Under the pieces are notes generated by a model that was not told the origin of the DNA, did not search any database, and saw only the letters and a program-made list of their open reading frames with translations. Below are positions 36,432-46,678 of a DNA stretch of 64,000 nt, one piece after another. The stretch lies in assembly GCA_947495295.1 (NCBI GenBank), contig CANLYJ010000003.1:1-64000 (forward strand). The letters are read 5' to 3'. The position numbers and the translations under genes are program-made. The stretch is from an uncultured Paracoccaceae bacterium. GTDB lineage: Bacteria > Pseudomonadota > Alphaproteobacteria > Rhodobacterales > Rhodobacteraceae. The stretch's first letter is position 1; every line of letters starts with the position of its first letter.

Positions 36432-38530
36432 TGCGAATTCTGGCCCTTCTTCTCATGCTTTTGCTGCCCAGCCTCGCGCTGTCGCAAGGGGCGGCCTCAT
36501 TGGTCGCGGACAATGTGACGATCAATGAAGACAGACAACTAATCGCCAATGGCAATATCGAAGTGTTCTACCAAGGCAGCAGCTTGCGGGCGTCACAGAT
36601 CACCTATGATCAAGCCAGTGACCGGCTGACGATCACCGGGCCAATTGTGATTCAGGCTGCCGACGGCACGATCCTGACGGCAGACACGGCCTCATTAGAC
36701 CCGCAATTGCAAAACGGCATTCTGCAAAGCGCGCGGCTTGTCCTCGCGCAACAGCTACAGGTCGCCGCCAACCAGATTAACCGGCAGGAAGGTCGATATA
36801 CCCAACTTTATCGGACCACAGCGTCTTCATGTAACGTCTGTAATGGGCAAGCTCCGCTCTGGAGCATTCGGGCAGAACGGGTTGTCCATGATCAACTTGA
36901 AAAACAACTCTATTTTGAAAACGCCACCTTTTTGATCCGGGACATCCCGGTTTTTTGGATCCCACGTATGCGCCTGCCCGACCCGACACTGCGGCGGTCA
37001 GCCGGTCTGCTGATCCCAAAACAGCGAAACACCAGCCAATTGGGCTCTGGGGTAAAGCTGCCCTATTTCATTCCGCTGGGGGATCATGCCGACGTAACAC
37101 TCACCCCTTATCTGTCTCCCGAAACACGGACATTGGAACTGATCTATCGACAGGCATTTGCCAACGGGGATCTGCGCGTCCAAGGCGCCGCCACCGACGA
37201 CACGCTGATCGAGGACAATCGATCCTACCTGTTCGTCAACGGCAACTTTGATTTCGCAAATAGCTATCAGTTGCGCTTTGATATCGAGGCGACAAGCGAC
37301 CCCGCCTACCTGCTGGATTACGACTATTCGGACAAAGACAGGCTGGACAGCGCAATTAACATGCTGCGGGTGACAGACACGACAATGACCCAGGCCAACC
37401 TGACCTATTACCAGACGCTGCGTGACGACGAATCCAACGCATCACTGCCGCCAATCGTGGCAGAGCTGTCTTATGACGGGCGGATCAATCCGGGCTTTGG
37501 CGGAACACTCAGCTACAAGGGTGATCTGGACACGGCCTATCGCTACAGCAATCAGGACGGGGATACAGGGCGCGATGTCACCCGCGCCGGGGCATCGGGC
37601 ATGTGGCAACGCAACTGGATCACCAGCGATGGCATCGTTGTGACCACCCAAACAGGGCTGCGCGCAGATATTTATGACGTCCGCGATGATCAGGCATTTG
37701 CGCAACGGGACTTGCGGGTCGTGCCCGAAGCTGCGGTCACATTGCGCTGGCCATGGGCAATGACAACGGACACCGGAACATCCCATTTAATCGAACCGAC
37801 CATCCAGATTGCGTCATCACGCGCACTTGGCGGCACGCCCCCGATCGAGGACAGCACCCGCAATGAACTTGATCAGGGCAATCTATTCAGCCTGTCGCGG
37901 TTTTCCGGCGATGATGCGGTCGAAACCGGCACGCGTGCGGCATGGGGCGTCACATGGACGCGGATCGGCAGCAGCGGCACCGATTCAACCCTGTCATTCG
38001 GACGAATCTACCGGCAAGACGCCGATACCAGATTTACACCATCATCCGGGCTGGACGGTGAACAATCCGATTGGCTGATCGCCGGGCAGTTGCGGATACC
38101 CGACGGCTTTGTGCTTGATGGTCGGGCCTTGTTTGACGATCAGTTCGAAGTCAACCGTGCTGCGGGCTTGCTGCGCTGGCAAAACAACGACATCTCGCTG
38201 TCAGCGGCCTATATTTGGCAATCGGACGACGTCGCAGAAAATCAACCAGAATCGCTCTCGGAATGGAGCTTTGACGGTGATTTCCAGCTCAACGAGGCGT
38301 GGTCATTGGGGATGGAAGCACGTTATGATGTGGCCGCTGACAGCCCTGTTCGGGCAGGTCTGGGCCTGGAATGGCGGAACGAATGCGTGACCATCGACGT
38401 TTCCGTCTCGCGCAGGTACACGTCTTCCAGTACGATTGATCCGACAACAAGTTACGGCATCAGCGGATCAATCAACGGGTTCTCCGCAGGGCGATCCCGG
38501 GGCGGCCCCGCCGCAAGCTGTAACAACTGA
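36431..38530 (+). CDS. lptD: LPS-assembly outer-membrane protein LptD
   Basis: A 699-residue protein. A signal peptide (MRILALLLMLLLPSLALSQG) is followed by the periplasmic OstA/jellyroll domain (VADNVTINEDRQLIANGNIE) and a large beta-barrel from about residue 170 on (IPRMRLPDPTLRRSAGLLIP, a strong family marker). Cysteines at SCNVC, in ECVTIDVSVSRR and near the carboxy end (AASCNN) could form the disulfides needed for maturation. It inserts LPS into the outer leaflet with LptE. The start shares one base with the lptG stop (TGATG). Confidence 0.95.
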   Translation: MRILALLLMLLLPSLALSQGAASLVADNVTINEDRQLIANGNIEVFYQGSSLRASQITYDQASDRLTITGPIVIQAADGTILTADTASLDPQLQNGILQSARLVLAQQLQVAANQINRQEGRYTQLYRTTASSCNVCNGQAPLWSIRAERVVHDQLEKQLYFENATFLIRDIPVFWIPRMRLPDPTLRRSAGLLIPKQRNTSQLGSGVKLPYFIPLGDHADVTLTPYLSPETRTLELIYRQAFANGDLRVQGAATDDTLIEDNRSYLFVNGNFDFANSYQLRFDIEATSDPAYLLDYDYSDKDRLDSAINMLRVTDTTMTQANLTYYQTLRDDESNASLPPIVAELSYDGRINPGFGGTLSYKGDLDTAYRYSNQDGDTGRDVTRAGASGMWQRNWITSDGIVVTTQTGLRADIYDVRDDQAFAQRDLRVVPEAAVTLRWPWAMTTDTGTSHLIEPTIQIASSRALGGTPPIEDSTRNELDQGNLFSLSRFSGDDAVETGTRAAWGVTWTRIGSSGTDSTLSFGRIYRQDADTRFTPSSGLDGEQSDWLIAGQLRIPDGFVLDGRALFDDQFEVNRAAGLLRWQNNDISLSAAYIWQSDDVAENQPESLSEWSFDGDFQLNEAWSLGMEARYDVAADSPVRAGLGLEWRNECVTIDVSVSRRYTSSSTIDPTTSYGISGSINGFSAGRSRGGPAASCNN

Positions 38531-38548
38531 ACGATGATGAGGAATCGC

Positions 38549-39772
38549 ATGCGCGCACGTCTTTCACTGGCCACAATTCTGGCTCTGATGCTCAGCTTTT
38601 TCGTCAATGGGGCGGTGATGGCCCAAGGGCAGTTTGCGCCCGTCATCACGGTCAATGACAGCGTGATCACGCAATATGAACTGGATCAGCGCAAGCGCCT
38701 GCTCACCCTGTTCCGCACCACCGGCGATATCGACAAACAGGCGCGTGACGGCTTGATCGAAGACCGGCTAAAGCAGCAGGAACTCGCCCGGTTCGACCTG
38801 ACCTTGTCCGAAGAGGCGCTTAACACCGCGCTAGAGGAATTCGCAGGTCGCGCCAATCTTGATCTGGCTCAGTTTACCCAAGTGCTGCAGCAAAACGGTG
38901 TCGCACCCGAAACGCTCCGTGATTTTGTCCAGGTTGGCGTCAGCTGGCGCGACTACATCCGGTCACGCTTCGGCCGGCAGGTGGTGATCACTGACGCCGA
39001 TATCGAACGGGCCATTGCGCAACAAGGCAACCGCGCCACGGGGGTTGAGGTGCTATTGTCCGAGATCATCATCCCTGCCCCGCCAAACCGGGCACGTCAG
39101 GCGCAGGCCACCGCCGACCGGATTGCGCGGATCACATCCTTTGGCGCATTTGAAAATGCCGCACGCGAATACTCCGCCCTGCCCACCCGCACCCAGGGCG
39201 GGCGCTTGCCATGGCTGCCGATCACAAACTACCCGCCGCAAATTCAGGGGCTTTTGCTTGATCTAAGCCCTGGTGAGGTGACCGATCCGCTCAACATCAC
39301 CAATGGTGTTGCCCTGTTCCAGATGCGCGGCGTGCGTGAAGTGGCGCGATCCGTCGCCCCCCCCGCCAGCATCGACTACGCCGCCTATTACATCCCAGGT
39401 GGGCGCAGTGAGGCCGGTTTGCAGACAGCCGCAAACGTCGCGGGATCAGTCGATACATGCGATGACCTTTACGGTGTCGCGCGCAACCAACCACCCGAAG
39501 CCTTGGACCGCAATGATCTGGCACCGTCCGAAATCCCAAGCGATGTGGCGCTCGAACTGGCCCGGCTCGATCCCGGCGAAGTGTCTACCAACCTGACGCG
39601 GAATAACGGACAAACGCTGGTCTTCCTGATGCTGTGCAGCCGCACCACCGTCGGACAAGGCGAAACCGACCCGGACGCTGTGCGCAACCAGATCCGTGGT
39701 CAGCGGCTGGCCGGAATGGCAGAGGCGCTTTTATCTGATCTGCGTGCCGGGGCGGTGATCACCAACCGATGA
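38549..39772 (+). CDS. surA: Periplasmic peptidyl-prolyl isomerase/chaperone SurA
   Basis: A 407-residue exported protein. A signal peptide of about 30 residues ends near AVMAQG, a SurA amino-terminal chaperone domain follows (VITVNDSVITQYELDQRKRL onward), and a parvulin domain (about 155-260) starts at VEVLLSEIIIPAPP. The start is set at MRARLSLA, which has GAGGA at 5-nt spacing; an ATG five codons earlier is possible. It guides outer-membrane proteins such as LptD, encoded next door. Confidence 0.92.
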   Translation: MRARLSLATILALMLSFFVNGAVMAQGQFAPVITVNDSVITQYELDQRKRLLTLFRTTGDIDKQARDGLIEDRLKQQELARFDLTLSEEALNTALEEFAGRANLDLAQFTQVLQQNGVAPETLRDFVQVGVSWRDYIRSRFGRQVVITDADIERAIAQQGNRATGVEVLLSEIIIPAPPNRARQAQATADRIARITSFGAFENAAREYSALPTRTQGGRLPWLPITNYPPQIQGLLLDLSPGEVTDPLNITNGVALFQMRGVREVARSVAPPASIDYAAYYIPGGRSEAGLQTAANVAGSVDTCDDLYGVARNQPPEALDRNDLAPSEIPSDVALELARLDPGEVSTNLTRNNGQTLVFLMLCSRTTVGQGETDPDAVRNQIRGQRLAGMAEALLSDLRAGAVITNR

Positions 39773-40722
39773 AACCCGTCGCCATCAGCTGCGGCGAACC
39801 GGCTGGCATCGGGCCGGAGATTGCTGTCACGGCCTGGGCCGCGATCAAGGACACCATCCCCCTGCTCTGGATCGGTGATCCAGCCCATCTGCCCGATGGG
39901 ACGCCGACCCATGTCACCAACGGCGGCGATCTCAAGGCAGGCCATTTCAACGTGCTGGCACGGGACTTTGGCGGGCCAGCAGTCGCAGGACAGGCCAATC
40001 CAGCACATGCGCAAGGGGTGATTGATGCCATCGCCACCTGCGTTGAACTGGTCAAAGACGGCACCGCCAGTGCGCTCTGCACAGCGCCCATTCACAAGGC
40101 CGCGCTGATTGACGGGGCCGATTTTCCTTATCCGGGCCATACCGAATATCTGGCTGCACTGGCGGGAACCGATCAGGTCGTGATGATGTTGGCCTGTGAC
40201 GCCCTGCGCGTGGTGCCAACGACAATCCACATCCCGCTATCTGACGTTGCAGAAAAACTCACCGCAAGCTTGCTGACCGACACAATCCTGATCACCCATG
40301 CCGGGCTGCGGCGCGATTTCGGAATCAAGACACCACGCATCGCCGTGGCTGGCCTGAACCCACACGCGGGCGAAGACGGCAAGATGGGCAGCGAAGAGAT
40401 CGAGATGATCACGCCTGTACTGGATGCGCTGCGTGCCCAAGGGTTGGATATCGCCGGGCCACTTTCGGCGGATACGATGTTCCACGCCGGTGCGCGCGCA
40501 CGCTATGACGTCGCAATCTGCATGTATCACGACCAAGCGCTAATCCCGATCAAGACGCTGGATTTTTCGGGCGGCGTGAACGTGACGCTGGGCCTGCCCT
40601 TCATCCGCACCTCACCCGATCACGGCACCGCATTTGACATCGCGGGCCAAGGAAAGGCCGATGCGACATCCATGATCGCAGCAATCCGTATGGCGGCAGA
40701 TATGGCAAAGGCCCGGGGATGA
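39769..40722 (+). CDS. pdxA: 4-hydroxythreonine-4-phosphate dehydrogenase
   Basis: A 317-residue enzyme of vitamin B6 synthesis that oxidises 4-phosphohydroxy-L-threonine. Marker segments are [53 protein letters not shown] and [15 protein letters not shown]. Overlaps surA and rsmA by 4 nt each. The surA-pdxA-rsmA linkage is also found in Escherichia coli. Confidence 0.96.
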   Translation: MKPVAISCGEPAGIGPEIAVTAWAAIKDTIPLLWIGDPAHLPDGTPTHVTNGGDLKAGHFNVLARDFGGPAVAGQANPAHAQGVIDAIATCVELVKDGTASALCTAPIHKAALIDGADFPYPGHTEYLAALAGTDQVVMMLACDALRVVPTTIHIPLSDVAEKLTASLLTDTILITHAGLRRDFGIKTPRIAVAGLNPHAGEDGKMGSEEIEMITPVLDALRAQGLDIAGPLSADTMFHAGARARYDVAICMYHDQALIPIKTLDFSGGVNVTLGLPFIRTSPDHGTAFDIAGQGKADATSMIAAIRMAADMAKARG

Positions 40723-41555
40723 GCGGGATCGACACCCTGCCCCCCTTGCGAGAGGTCATTGCCAAACATGATCTGGCGGCCAAGAAATCACTGGGCCAAA
40801 ACTTCCTGCTGGATCTGAACCTGACCGCAAAAATCGCACGGCTGGCCGGTGATCTGAGCGGGGCGGACATCCTCGAAATCGGGCCCGGCCCCGGCGGGCT
40901 CACACGCGGATTGCTGGCCGAAGGGGCGCGGCGGGTGCTGGCCATCGAAAAAGACCCGCGCTGCATGCCAGCCCTCGCCGATATCAGTGAAGTTTATCCA
41001 GGGCGGTTACAGACCATCAATGGCGACGCGCTAGAGGTCAACCCGCTGGACCATCTACAAACCCCGATCAAGGTCGCGGCCAACCTACCCTATAATGTGG
41101 GCACCGAATTGCTGGTACGCTGGTTGACGCCACCCGAATGGCCACCTTTCTGGGATAGCCTGACATTGATGTTCCAGCGCGAGGTGGCGCAGCGGATCGT
41201 CGCAACACCGGGCAGCAAGGCCTATGGGCGGCTGGCGCTGCTGGCGCAATGGCGCAGCGACCCGCAGATCGTGATGGAACTGCCGCCCGAGGCATTTAGC
41301 CCACCCCCCAAAGTGAACTCCGCCGTGGTTCACCTGACCGCCCTACCCGCACCCCGATATCCAGCCGATCCGGGCGTGCTAAATCAAGTGGTCGCCGCCG
41401 CTTTCAACCAGCGGCGCAAGATGCTGCGGTCTGCACTCAAATCCGTCAGCCCGGATATCGAAGATCACCTGATCGCCGCAGGTATCAAACCCACCGACCG
41501 GGCCGAACAAGTCGGGCTGGAGGCGTTCTGCGCCCTCGCCCGCAGCCTCGGATAA
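40719..41555 (+). CDS. rsmA: 16S rRNA dimethyladenosine transferase (KsgA)
   Basis: A 278-residue SAM-dependent methyltransferase that dimethylates two adjacent adenosines in the 3' hairpin of 16S rRNA. SAM motif I is [16 protein letters not shown], the catalytic motif IV is [12 protein letters not shown], and [13 protein letters not shown] marks the carboxy-terminal domain. The start [17 protein letters not shown] is typical. Last gene of the operon; the palindromic repeat at 41559 follows. Confidence 0.96.
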   Translation: MSGIDTLPPLREVIAKHDLAAKKSLGQNFLLDLNLTAKIARLAGDLSGADILEIGPGPGGLTRGLLAEGARRVLAIEKDPRCMPALADISEVYPGRLQTINGDALEVNPLDHLQTPIKVAANLPYNVGTELLVRWLTPPEWPPFWDSLTLMFQREVAQRIVATPGSKAYGRLALLAQWRSDPQIVMELPPEAFSPPPKVNSAVVHLTALPAPRYPADPGVLNQVVAAAFNQRRKMLRSALKSVSPDIEDHLIAAGIKPTDRAEQVGLEAFCALARSLG

Positions 41556-41558
41556 CCC

Positions 41559-41624
41559 GTCCCGGACCTGATCCGGGACCTCGTGGTCACGGCAAAGGGT
41601 GAGGTCCCGGGTCAAGCCCGGGAC
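41559..41624. repeat. Palindromic repeat pair between rsmA and the kinase gene
   Basis: Two stem-loops: GTCCCGG (41559-41565) with CCGGGAC (41573-41579), and GTCCCGGG (41604-41611) with CCCGGGAC (41617-41624). The form GTCCCGGGTCAAGCCCGGGAC is a widespread intergenic palindrome in alphaproteobacteria. It lies between converging genes and probably acts as a bidirectional terminator. The second stem lies inside the coding frame of the leftward kinase-like gene. Confidence 0.75.
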
Positions 41625-42174
41625 AGGTAAGCCAGTTCACCACCGCATCACGGCTGCACAGACGCATTACAGGAACAGATGATCCACGCAATGCCTGCTC
41701 AATAGCCGCGCCAAACCGATCGCCTGACAACAAGGCGCGCCGGGCAAATCGCCATTGGCGCAGCCCCGGACAGTCACGATTGCCCTGCGGCAACTCTGGC
41801 CGAACCCGCCCCGCATAGCGCAGACTGCGCCACAAAATACGCCAGACCCGCAAGCGGGCCGGAATATCAAGCCAGATGACCAGATCAGCCCGGTCCAAAA
41901 CGGCCTCGGTCAGGATTGACGGCCCACCTTCCAACACCCAGTCATCCGCCTTGATCCTTGCCGCGATGCCAGCCTGCACCTCCGCGCGCGGACGTTGCCG
42001 CCAACCGGTGGTCAGGGCCAATGCATCCTTGTGGATCAGCGCCGCCTCAATACGGTCGGCCAATCGGGTCGCAAGCCAGGTCTTGCCCGCCCCGTTCGCC
42101 CCAACCACAACAACCCTGCGGATCGCAGCACCCTCCAAAAACAAAGCCCCCCGAAAATCGGAGGGCTCATCCAT
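41587..42174 (-). CDS. P-loop nucleotide kinase-like protein (adenylate kinase/FlaR-like)
   Basis: A 195-residue P-loop protein. The Walker A segment VVVVGANGAGKTWLATRLA is at about 20-38, followed by residues resembling an adenylate-kinase-type fold (LEGGPSILTEAVLDRADLVI, then WLDIPARLRVWRILWRSLRY). Related proteins are annotated as topology-modulation or AAA-family ATPases with no proven substrate. The last 12-14 codons (TCPGLDPGPHPLP) are read from the palindromic repeat, so the original end of the protein has probably been replaced. ATG at 42174 shares one base with the stop of the DUF4167 gene. Confidence 0.75.
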   Translation of the reverse strand: MDEPSDFRGALFLEGAAIRRVVVVGANGAGKTWLATRLADRIEAALIHKDALALTTGWRQRPRAEVQAGIAARIKADDWVLEGGPSILTEAVLDRADLVIWLDIPARLRVWRILWRSLRYAGRVRPELPQGNRDCPGLRQWRFARRALLSGDRFGAAIEQALRGSSVPVMRLCSRDAVVNWLTCPGLDPGPHPLP

Positions 42175-42734
42175 CACTCTGCCGCCTCTGGCGCGCTACC
42201 CCCATCCGGGGCGGCACCGCCGCCGCCACTATCGGGGTCTTGCTGGCGTGGCTTACGCGGGGCGCGCGGTTTGCGCGGGCGTTTTGGCTTTTCCTCCGGG
42301 GTTTCAACAAGGCCACTATCCTGACCTTCGGGCATCACAACATCAGGCTGGTCAGTTCCCGGCTGAACCGGGGGCTGCTCATTCGCAGCAGCCTCTTGTG
42401 CCTTCATGCGTTCATTGCGCTCACGATCACGTTCGGCCTGACGCTGACGGTTCTGTTCTTCCTGCTCTTCACGCTTGGCCTCAACCTCGCGCTGCGCTTC
42501 AGCAAGCAATCTCGTATAATGCTCGGCATGCTGGGCAAAATTTTCGGCATCAACGCGATCACCGGACAAAACAGCATCGCGATGCAGTTGATTGTACTTC
42601 TCAATGATCTGCTGCGGCGTGCCGCGTACTTTGCCATCAGGTCCCTGGCTGTCAAACACCCGGTTGATGATATTCCCGCCCGAGGGACGGTTGTTGCGGT
42701 TCTTATTCCGCGACCGTGACTTCGATGATCTCAT
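42174..42734 (-). CDS. DUF4167 domain-containing protein
   Basis: A 186-residue highly charged protein typical of alphaproteobacteria. The amino-terminal domain is MRSSKSRSRNKNRNNRP, then NIINRVFDSQGPDGKVRGTP and QQIIEKYNQLHRDAVLSGDR, then a charged coiled-coil (about 85-125) and a disordered, proline- and arginine-rich tail. The basic head suggests RNA or DNA binding; no function is established. The frame is open for 88 codons upstream but without family similarity, so MRSSKSR is taken as start. The prmC-side gap of about 200 bp holds its promoter. Confidence 0.88.
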   Translation of the reverse strand: MRSSKSRSRNKNRNNRPSGGNIINRVFDSQGPDGKVRGTPQQIIEKYNQLHRDAVLSGDRVDAENFAQHAEHYTRLLAEAQREVEAKREEQEEQNRQRQAERDRERNERMKAQEAAANEQPPVQPGTDQPDVVMPEGQDSGLVETPEEKPKRPRKPRAPRKPRQQDPDSGGGGAAPDGGSAPEAAE

Positions 42735-42936
42735 TGATGTGCTTTCAAGCCTTTGGCTGTCATTACGCTGGCCGCGCGTCGCGGCATGTCCGCGTCTTAT
42801 ATCTGTGGCCTTGCGATGTTTGGCGACTGATCTGCAGGAGGTCCAATTCCGGACTCTGTCCCGCTGATATCTTTGAATAAACATGCAGACGGGGACAAGA
42901 CAAGTACAAATTCGTGAAAATGCAGGTTTTCGGCAC

Positions 42937-43803
42937 TTATCGGCGTGTTGAGGTCGCAAATCCAACCATTTGGCCCTGCACAACGCGATCACGGCCATCC
43001 AGATCGGGCACTACCGACACGTTGCGCAAATCCACATCGCGCATCAAACGTGACACAGCGGCACCCTGCGTCGGACCGATTTCCACCATCAACGTGCCGC
43101 CGGGGATCAATGCCGGGACAGCATGGGCAATAATCGCGCGATATGCAGACAGACCATCAGCTTCATCCGTCAAGGCCATGCGCGGCTCCCATTTTTGCAC
43201 CTCCGGGGATAGATCATCCATTTCCGAGGCCGCGATGTAGGGCGGGTTTGACACGATCAGGTCAAAGGGCTGCGGAATGGCATTCATCCAATCGCTCTGG
43301 ACAAAACTGACCCGGTCACTGACGCCATGGCGTTCAGCATTGCGCGCCGCGACGTCCAGCGCGGGCGCAGACAGATCACCGCCCACCCCAACGGCTTGCG
43401 GCATCTCGGCCAACAAAGTGACTACAATACAGCCCGACCCGGTGCCCAAATCCAGTACGCGACTGAAATTCGTGCGCAAAGCCGTCTCGATCAATGTTTC
43501 TGTCTCCGGGCGCGGGTCCAGCACATCGGGCGAGACCTCAAAAACCCGGCCGTAAAACTCCCTTGTGCCAATCAGATGCGATACCGGCTCGCGGTCCGCC
43601 CTGCGCACGATCAACGCATCAAAGCGGCCCTGTACATCCGATGGCACAGGTTCTGGCAAGGTCAGGCTCAGCCGCCATGCCTCGACGCCCGAGGCATAGG
43701 CAAACAGTTTGCGGGCATCACGCGCGGCGTCCGGTACGCCTGCCTCGGTCAGTATTCTGGTCGCTGCAAGCAGCGCCTGGCTGCCTGTCAGCGGATCACT
43801 CAT
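42937..43803 (-). CDS. prmC: Release factor glutamine methyltransferase
   Basis: A 288-residue SAM-dependent enzyme that methylates the glutamine of the GGQ motif in release factors. The SAM site is [16 protein letters not shown] and the catalytic motif is [11 protein letters not shown] at about 185-195. It overlaps prfA, its substrate gene, by 4 nt (ATGA), the classical arrangement. Confidence 0.95.
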   Translation of the reverse strand: MSDPLTGSQALLAATRILTEAGVPDAARDARKLFAYASGVEAWRLSLTLPEPVPSDVQGRFDALIVRRADREPVSHLIGTREFYGRVFEVSPDVLDPRPETETLIETALRTNFSRVLDLGTGSGCIVVTLLAEMPQAVGVGGDLSAPALDVAARNAERHGVSDRVSFVQSDWMNAIPQPFDLIVSNPPYIAASEMDDLSPEVQKWEPRMALTDEADGLSAYRAIIAHAVPALIPGGTLMVEIGPTQGAAVSRLMRDVDLRNVSVVPDLDGRDRVVQGQMVGFATSTRR

Positions 43804-44855
43804 GCGCCCATCTCGGCCAGTGACGTCGCCTGCGCATCCGCCTGCAGGGCAGTGATGATCTCTTCCAGATCGCCCTGCATCACCTGCGCCAGACTATACA
43901 GGGTCAGGTTGATGCGGTGATCCGTCATCCGGCCTTGCGGGAAATTATAGGTGCGGATGCGCTCGGACCGATCCCCGGATCCAACTTGTGATTTGCGGTC
44001 CGCCGACCGTTCGCTGTCGACCCGCTGACGTTCCAGATCAAACAACCGGGTCTTAAGGACCTGCATCGCTATGTCACGATTGCGGTGTTGGGATTTTTCG
44101 GAACTGACAACAATGATGCCCGTGGGTTCATGTAGGATACGCACCGCGCTATCGGTTGTGTTGACATGCTGACCACCTGATCCCGACGCACGCATGGTAT
44201 CAATCCGCAGATCGCCGGGGTTGATCTCAATATCCACATCCTCGGCCTCGGGCAGCACGGCAACGGTCGCAGCAGACGTATGAATACGGCCCCCGCTTTC
44301 GGTCTCGGGGACACGCTGCACCCGATGCACACCGCTTTCGTACTTCATCTTGGCAAAAACACCATCACCGGCAATCCGGGCAACAACTTCCTTGATGCCA
44401 CCCAGCTCGGTATGGCTTTCCTCCAGGATTTCAAACTTCCAGCCCTGCCCCTCGGCATAGCGCTGATACATGCGCAGCAGATCGGCGGCGAATAGTGACG
44501 CCTCATCGCCGCCCGTACCGGGACGGATTTCCAACAAGGCAGGCCTGCCATCGGCGGCATCCTTGGGCAGCAAGGCAAGCTGCACCTCGTCCTCTGACGC
44601 AGCCAATGCCGCCTTCAGTTCCGGCAGCTCGGCCTCGGCCAGTTCTTTCATTTCGGGGTCGGCCAGCATCGCCTCGGCATCGGCAATCTGCGACACCAGA
44701 TCCTTATAGGCTGTGACAGTTTCAACCACTGGGCGCAGCTCGGCATATTCACGGCCCAGTTGCGCGATTTCACTGCCTGCGGCCCCATCAGCCATCTTTG
44801 CTTCCAGAAACTGGAAGCGGTCGATGATTTGTTCAATTCTTTCGGACGCGATCAT
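43800..44855 (-). CDS. prfA: Peptide chain release factor 1
   Basis: A 351-residue release factor reading UAA and UAG. The anticodon-like tripeptide is at positions 183-185 ([15 protein letters not shown], PxT class as in RF1), and the catalytic GGQ lies in [16 protein letters not shown] at about 227-229. Length is normal. Preceded by the DUF1499 gene, 18 bp away, and coupled to prmC. Confidence 0.96.
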   Translation of the reverse strand: MIASERIEQIIDRFQFLEAKMADGAAGSEIAQLGREYAELRPVVETVTAYKDLVSQIADAEAMLADPEMKELAEAELPELKAALAASEDEVQLALLPKDAADGRPALLEIRPGTGGDEASLFAADLLRMYQRYAEGQGWKFEILEESHTELGGIKEVVARIAGDGVFAKMKYESGVHRVQRVPETESGGRIHTSAATVAVLPEAEDVDIEINPGDLRIDTMRASGSGGQHVNTTDSAVRILHEPTGIIVVSSEKSQHRNRDIAMQVLKTRLFDLERQRVDSERSADRKSQVGSGDRSERIRTYNFPQGRMTDHRINLTLYSLAQVMQGDLEEIITALQADAQATSLAEMGA

Positions 44856-44873
44856 AAGCCCCCGCTTGGCCGA

Positions 44874-45305
44874 TCAAAGCGGCACGGTCAAGGGGCCAAG
44901 CGTTTCCAACCAATCGGCAACGCGGCCCCGATTGACCCCCAAATCCGACTTGCCAAAGCGCAAGCGGCCATGGATCACCAGCAAATCCCCTTTGACCGCG
45001 ACGGTTGTGTGATCAGGAAACCCCATAACCAGCGACCGGGTTTGAAAGGTCATCATCCCTTCGGCCACGCTGCCTTTTAGCAGCGTCGTGCGAGGTGTGG
45101 CCAGCGCGCGTTGTTCAATCGCCGAAAGGACCTCTGCCGCAGGGGCAGTCACACGGCGTACCGCCAGAAAACCACCCGGTTCGGACACATCCCCCGGTTC
45201 AGTCACATCAGGCAAAGCGTGCCATCGCACCTTGCTTGTCGGGGCAAGGCGGACATAGGCCATCAGCGCAAGGATCAATAGAAAAAGCAAAGCCAGAAAG
45301 CGCAT
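44874..45305 (-). CDS. DUF1499 domain-containing protein, membrane anchored
   Basis: A 143-residue protein with an amino-terminal hydrophobic anchor (MRFLALLFLLILALMAYV). The DUF1499 domain follows, with TFQTRSLVMGFPDHTTVAV and GRLRFGKSDLGVNRGRV as family markers. Probably periplasmic-facing; function unknown. GAGGG lies 9-10 nt before the start. Likely the first gene of the leftward prfA-prmC operon. Confidence 0.87.
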   Translation of the reverse strand: MRFLALLFLLILALMAYVRLAPTSKVRWHALPDVTEPGDVSEPGGFLAVRRVTAPAAEVLSAIEQRALATPRTTLLKGSVAEGMMTFQTRSLVMGFPDHTTVAVKGDLLVIHGRLRFGKSDLGVNRGRVADWLETLGPLTVPL

Positions 45306-45468
45306 GGATCAACAAGCCCTCGGTCAGGTGGGTTCAACTTAAGGGAGGTTTACGCATTCTGAGCTGGAGCTGCCAGCCCTATCCGACCCACATAGCACCA
45401 GCAACAAAAACAGACTGGGCATTGGCGGATGCGCAAGTTATCCAAGGGAAAACAAAAAAGGTCATATC

Positions 45469-45756
45469 ATGCAGCGCCCTACCCTTTACACCCTGATCGC
45501 CCTGACACTGGTCGCTGGTTGCGCCACGCTTGGCGGGGACCGGGTCACCGTCACCGGCACAGGGCCGGACGAATTGCTAAAGCTGCGGTCCGGACCTGGG
45601 CTTGGGTTCAACATCATTATGGGGCTGCCCGATGGGACAGTTCTCAACCGGCGGACATGTGTGACCGAAGTCGGTCAACTCTGGTGCGATGTGTCATTGG
45701 CCGACAATCCCGGCGTCACAGGCTACGTGTCGGCGGATTACCTGACAGAGCGGTAG
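45469..45756 (+). CDS. SH3-domain lipoprotein
   Basis: A 95-residue exported lipoprotein. The signal peptide and lipobox are LIALTLVAGCATLGG, and a bacterial SH3-like domain follows (LLKLRSGPGLGFNIIMGLPD, then GTVLNRRTCVTEVGQLWCDV and TGYVSADYL). SH3_3 domains bind peptidoglycan peptides or proteins in the periplasm. AAGG lies 7 nt before the ATG. It stands alone between two leftward genes. Confidence 0.85.
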   Translation: MQRPTLYTLIALTLVAGCATLGGDRVTVTGTGPDELLKLRSGPGLGFNIIMGLPDGTVLNRRTCVTEVGQLWCDVSLADNPGVTGYVSADYLTER

Positions 45757-45794
45757 TGCCGGTGGTCAAGTGACGCAACCAGCGCCGACGGACC

Positions 45795-46613
45795 TCACCC
45801 TTCCGTTGGCAACACAGCCCGCTGATAAAGATGCCATGTCGTGTGACCCAGAATCGGCAGCGTAAAGATCAGGCCCAGAAACGCTGGCGCAAGCGACAAC
45901 AGCATAGTGACCGTGATAATCGCCGCCCAACCCAGCATGACCGCCGGATTCTCCTGAACCACGCGCAGGGACGTCAACATGGCCGTGATGAAATCGATAT
46001 CCCGGTCAAGCAACATGGGCATGGCGACAACAGTCACAGAGAAAAGGACAGCCGACAAAAACGCCCCAACGCAGGTACCAATCACAAGAAAGGTCCAGCC
46101 CTCTGCTGTGAAGAACACAGTGTTCACAAACCCTTCGAGATCCGAAAAAGACGCATTCTGCAGCACGACCACCAGCACCGTCCGAAACTGGTAGAACCAC
46201 ACCCACAAAATGAACAGAGTAACAAAGGCCATCCAGCCCATCTCGCGCTTGCGCTGATGGGCCATGACGGTCAGGATGTCCGACCAGCCGAAGCTCTCCG
46301 CATTCTGCAAACGCCGCGACATCTCATAAAGTCCGGCGGCCGCAAATGGCGCGACCAGCGGAAATGCGATAGCTGCGGGAATAACCATCCAAATCTCGCC
46401 GATCCCGAACAGGCACCAGACAAACAGGATGCCGAACAGCGCATAAAACAGGCCGAAAAAACCGCTCATGATCGGGCGCGCTAGAAAATCGGAAAACCCG
46501 GCTTTTAACGAGGCGGTGATGTCATAGGCAGTCACCTTGTTGACCACGGGCCTGCCAGGCTGCTTGCGCGTCAGTTTGCTATGTTGCGTGGAATTTACGG
46601 TCTTGGATGCCAT
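45795..46613 (-). CDS. DUF2189 domain-containing integral membrane protein
   Basis: A 272-residue membrane protein with about six helices. DITASLKAGFSDFLARPIMS and the central FPLVAPFAAAGLYEMSRRLQ are family markers. The loop WSDILTVMAHQRKREMGWM lies between helices 2 and 3. The family is widespread in alphaproteobacteria and of unknown role. It starts 65 bp after the end of the second ureohydrolase gene, so it may be the tail of that operon. Confidence 0.85.
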   Translation of the reverse strand: MASKTVNSTQHSKLTRKQPGRPVVNKVTAYDITASLKAGFSDFLARPIMSGFFGLFYALFGILFVWCLFGIGEIWMVIPAAIAFPLVAPFAAAGLYEMSRRLQNAESFGWSDILTVMAHQRKREMGWMAFVTLFILWVWFYQFRTVLVVVLQNASFSDLEGFVNTVFFTAEGWTFLVIGTCVGAFLSAVLFSVTVVAMPMLLDRDIDFITAMLTSLRVVQENPAVMLGWAAIITVTMLLSLAPAFLGLIFTLPILGHTTWHLYQRAVLPTEG

Positions 46614-46678
46614 GACACATACCCCCGCCTACAGTCTGCATCAGCTGCGATACTGGGACAAGGGCGCGCTTTGCCTAC

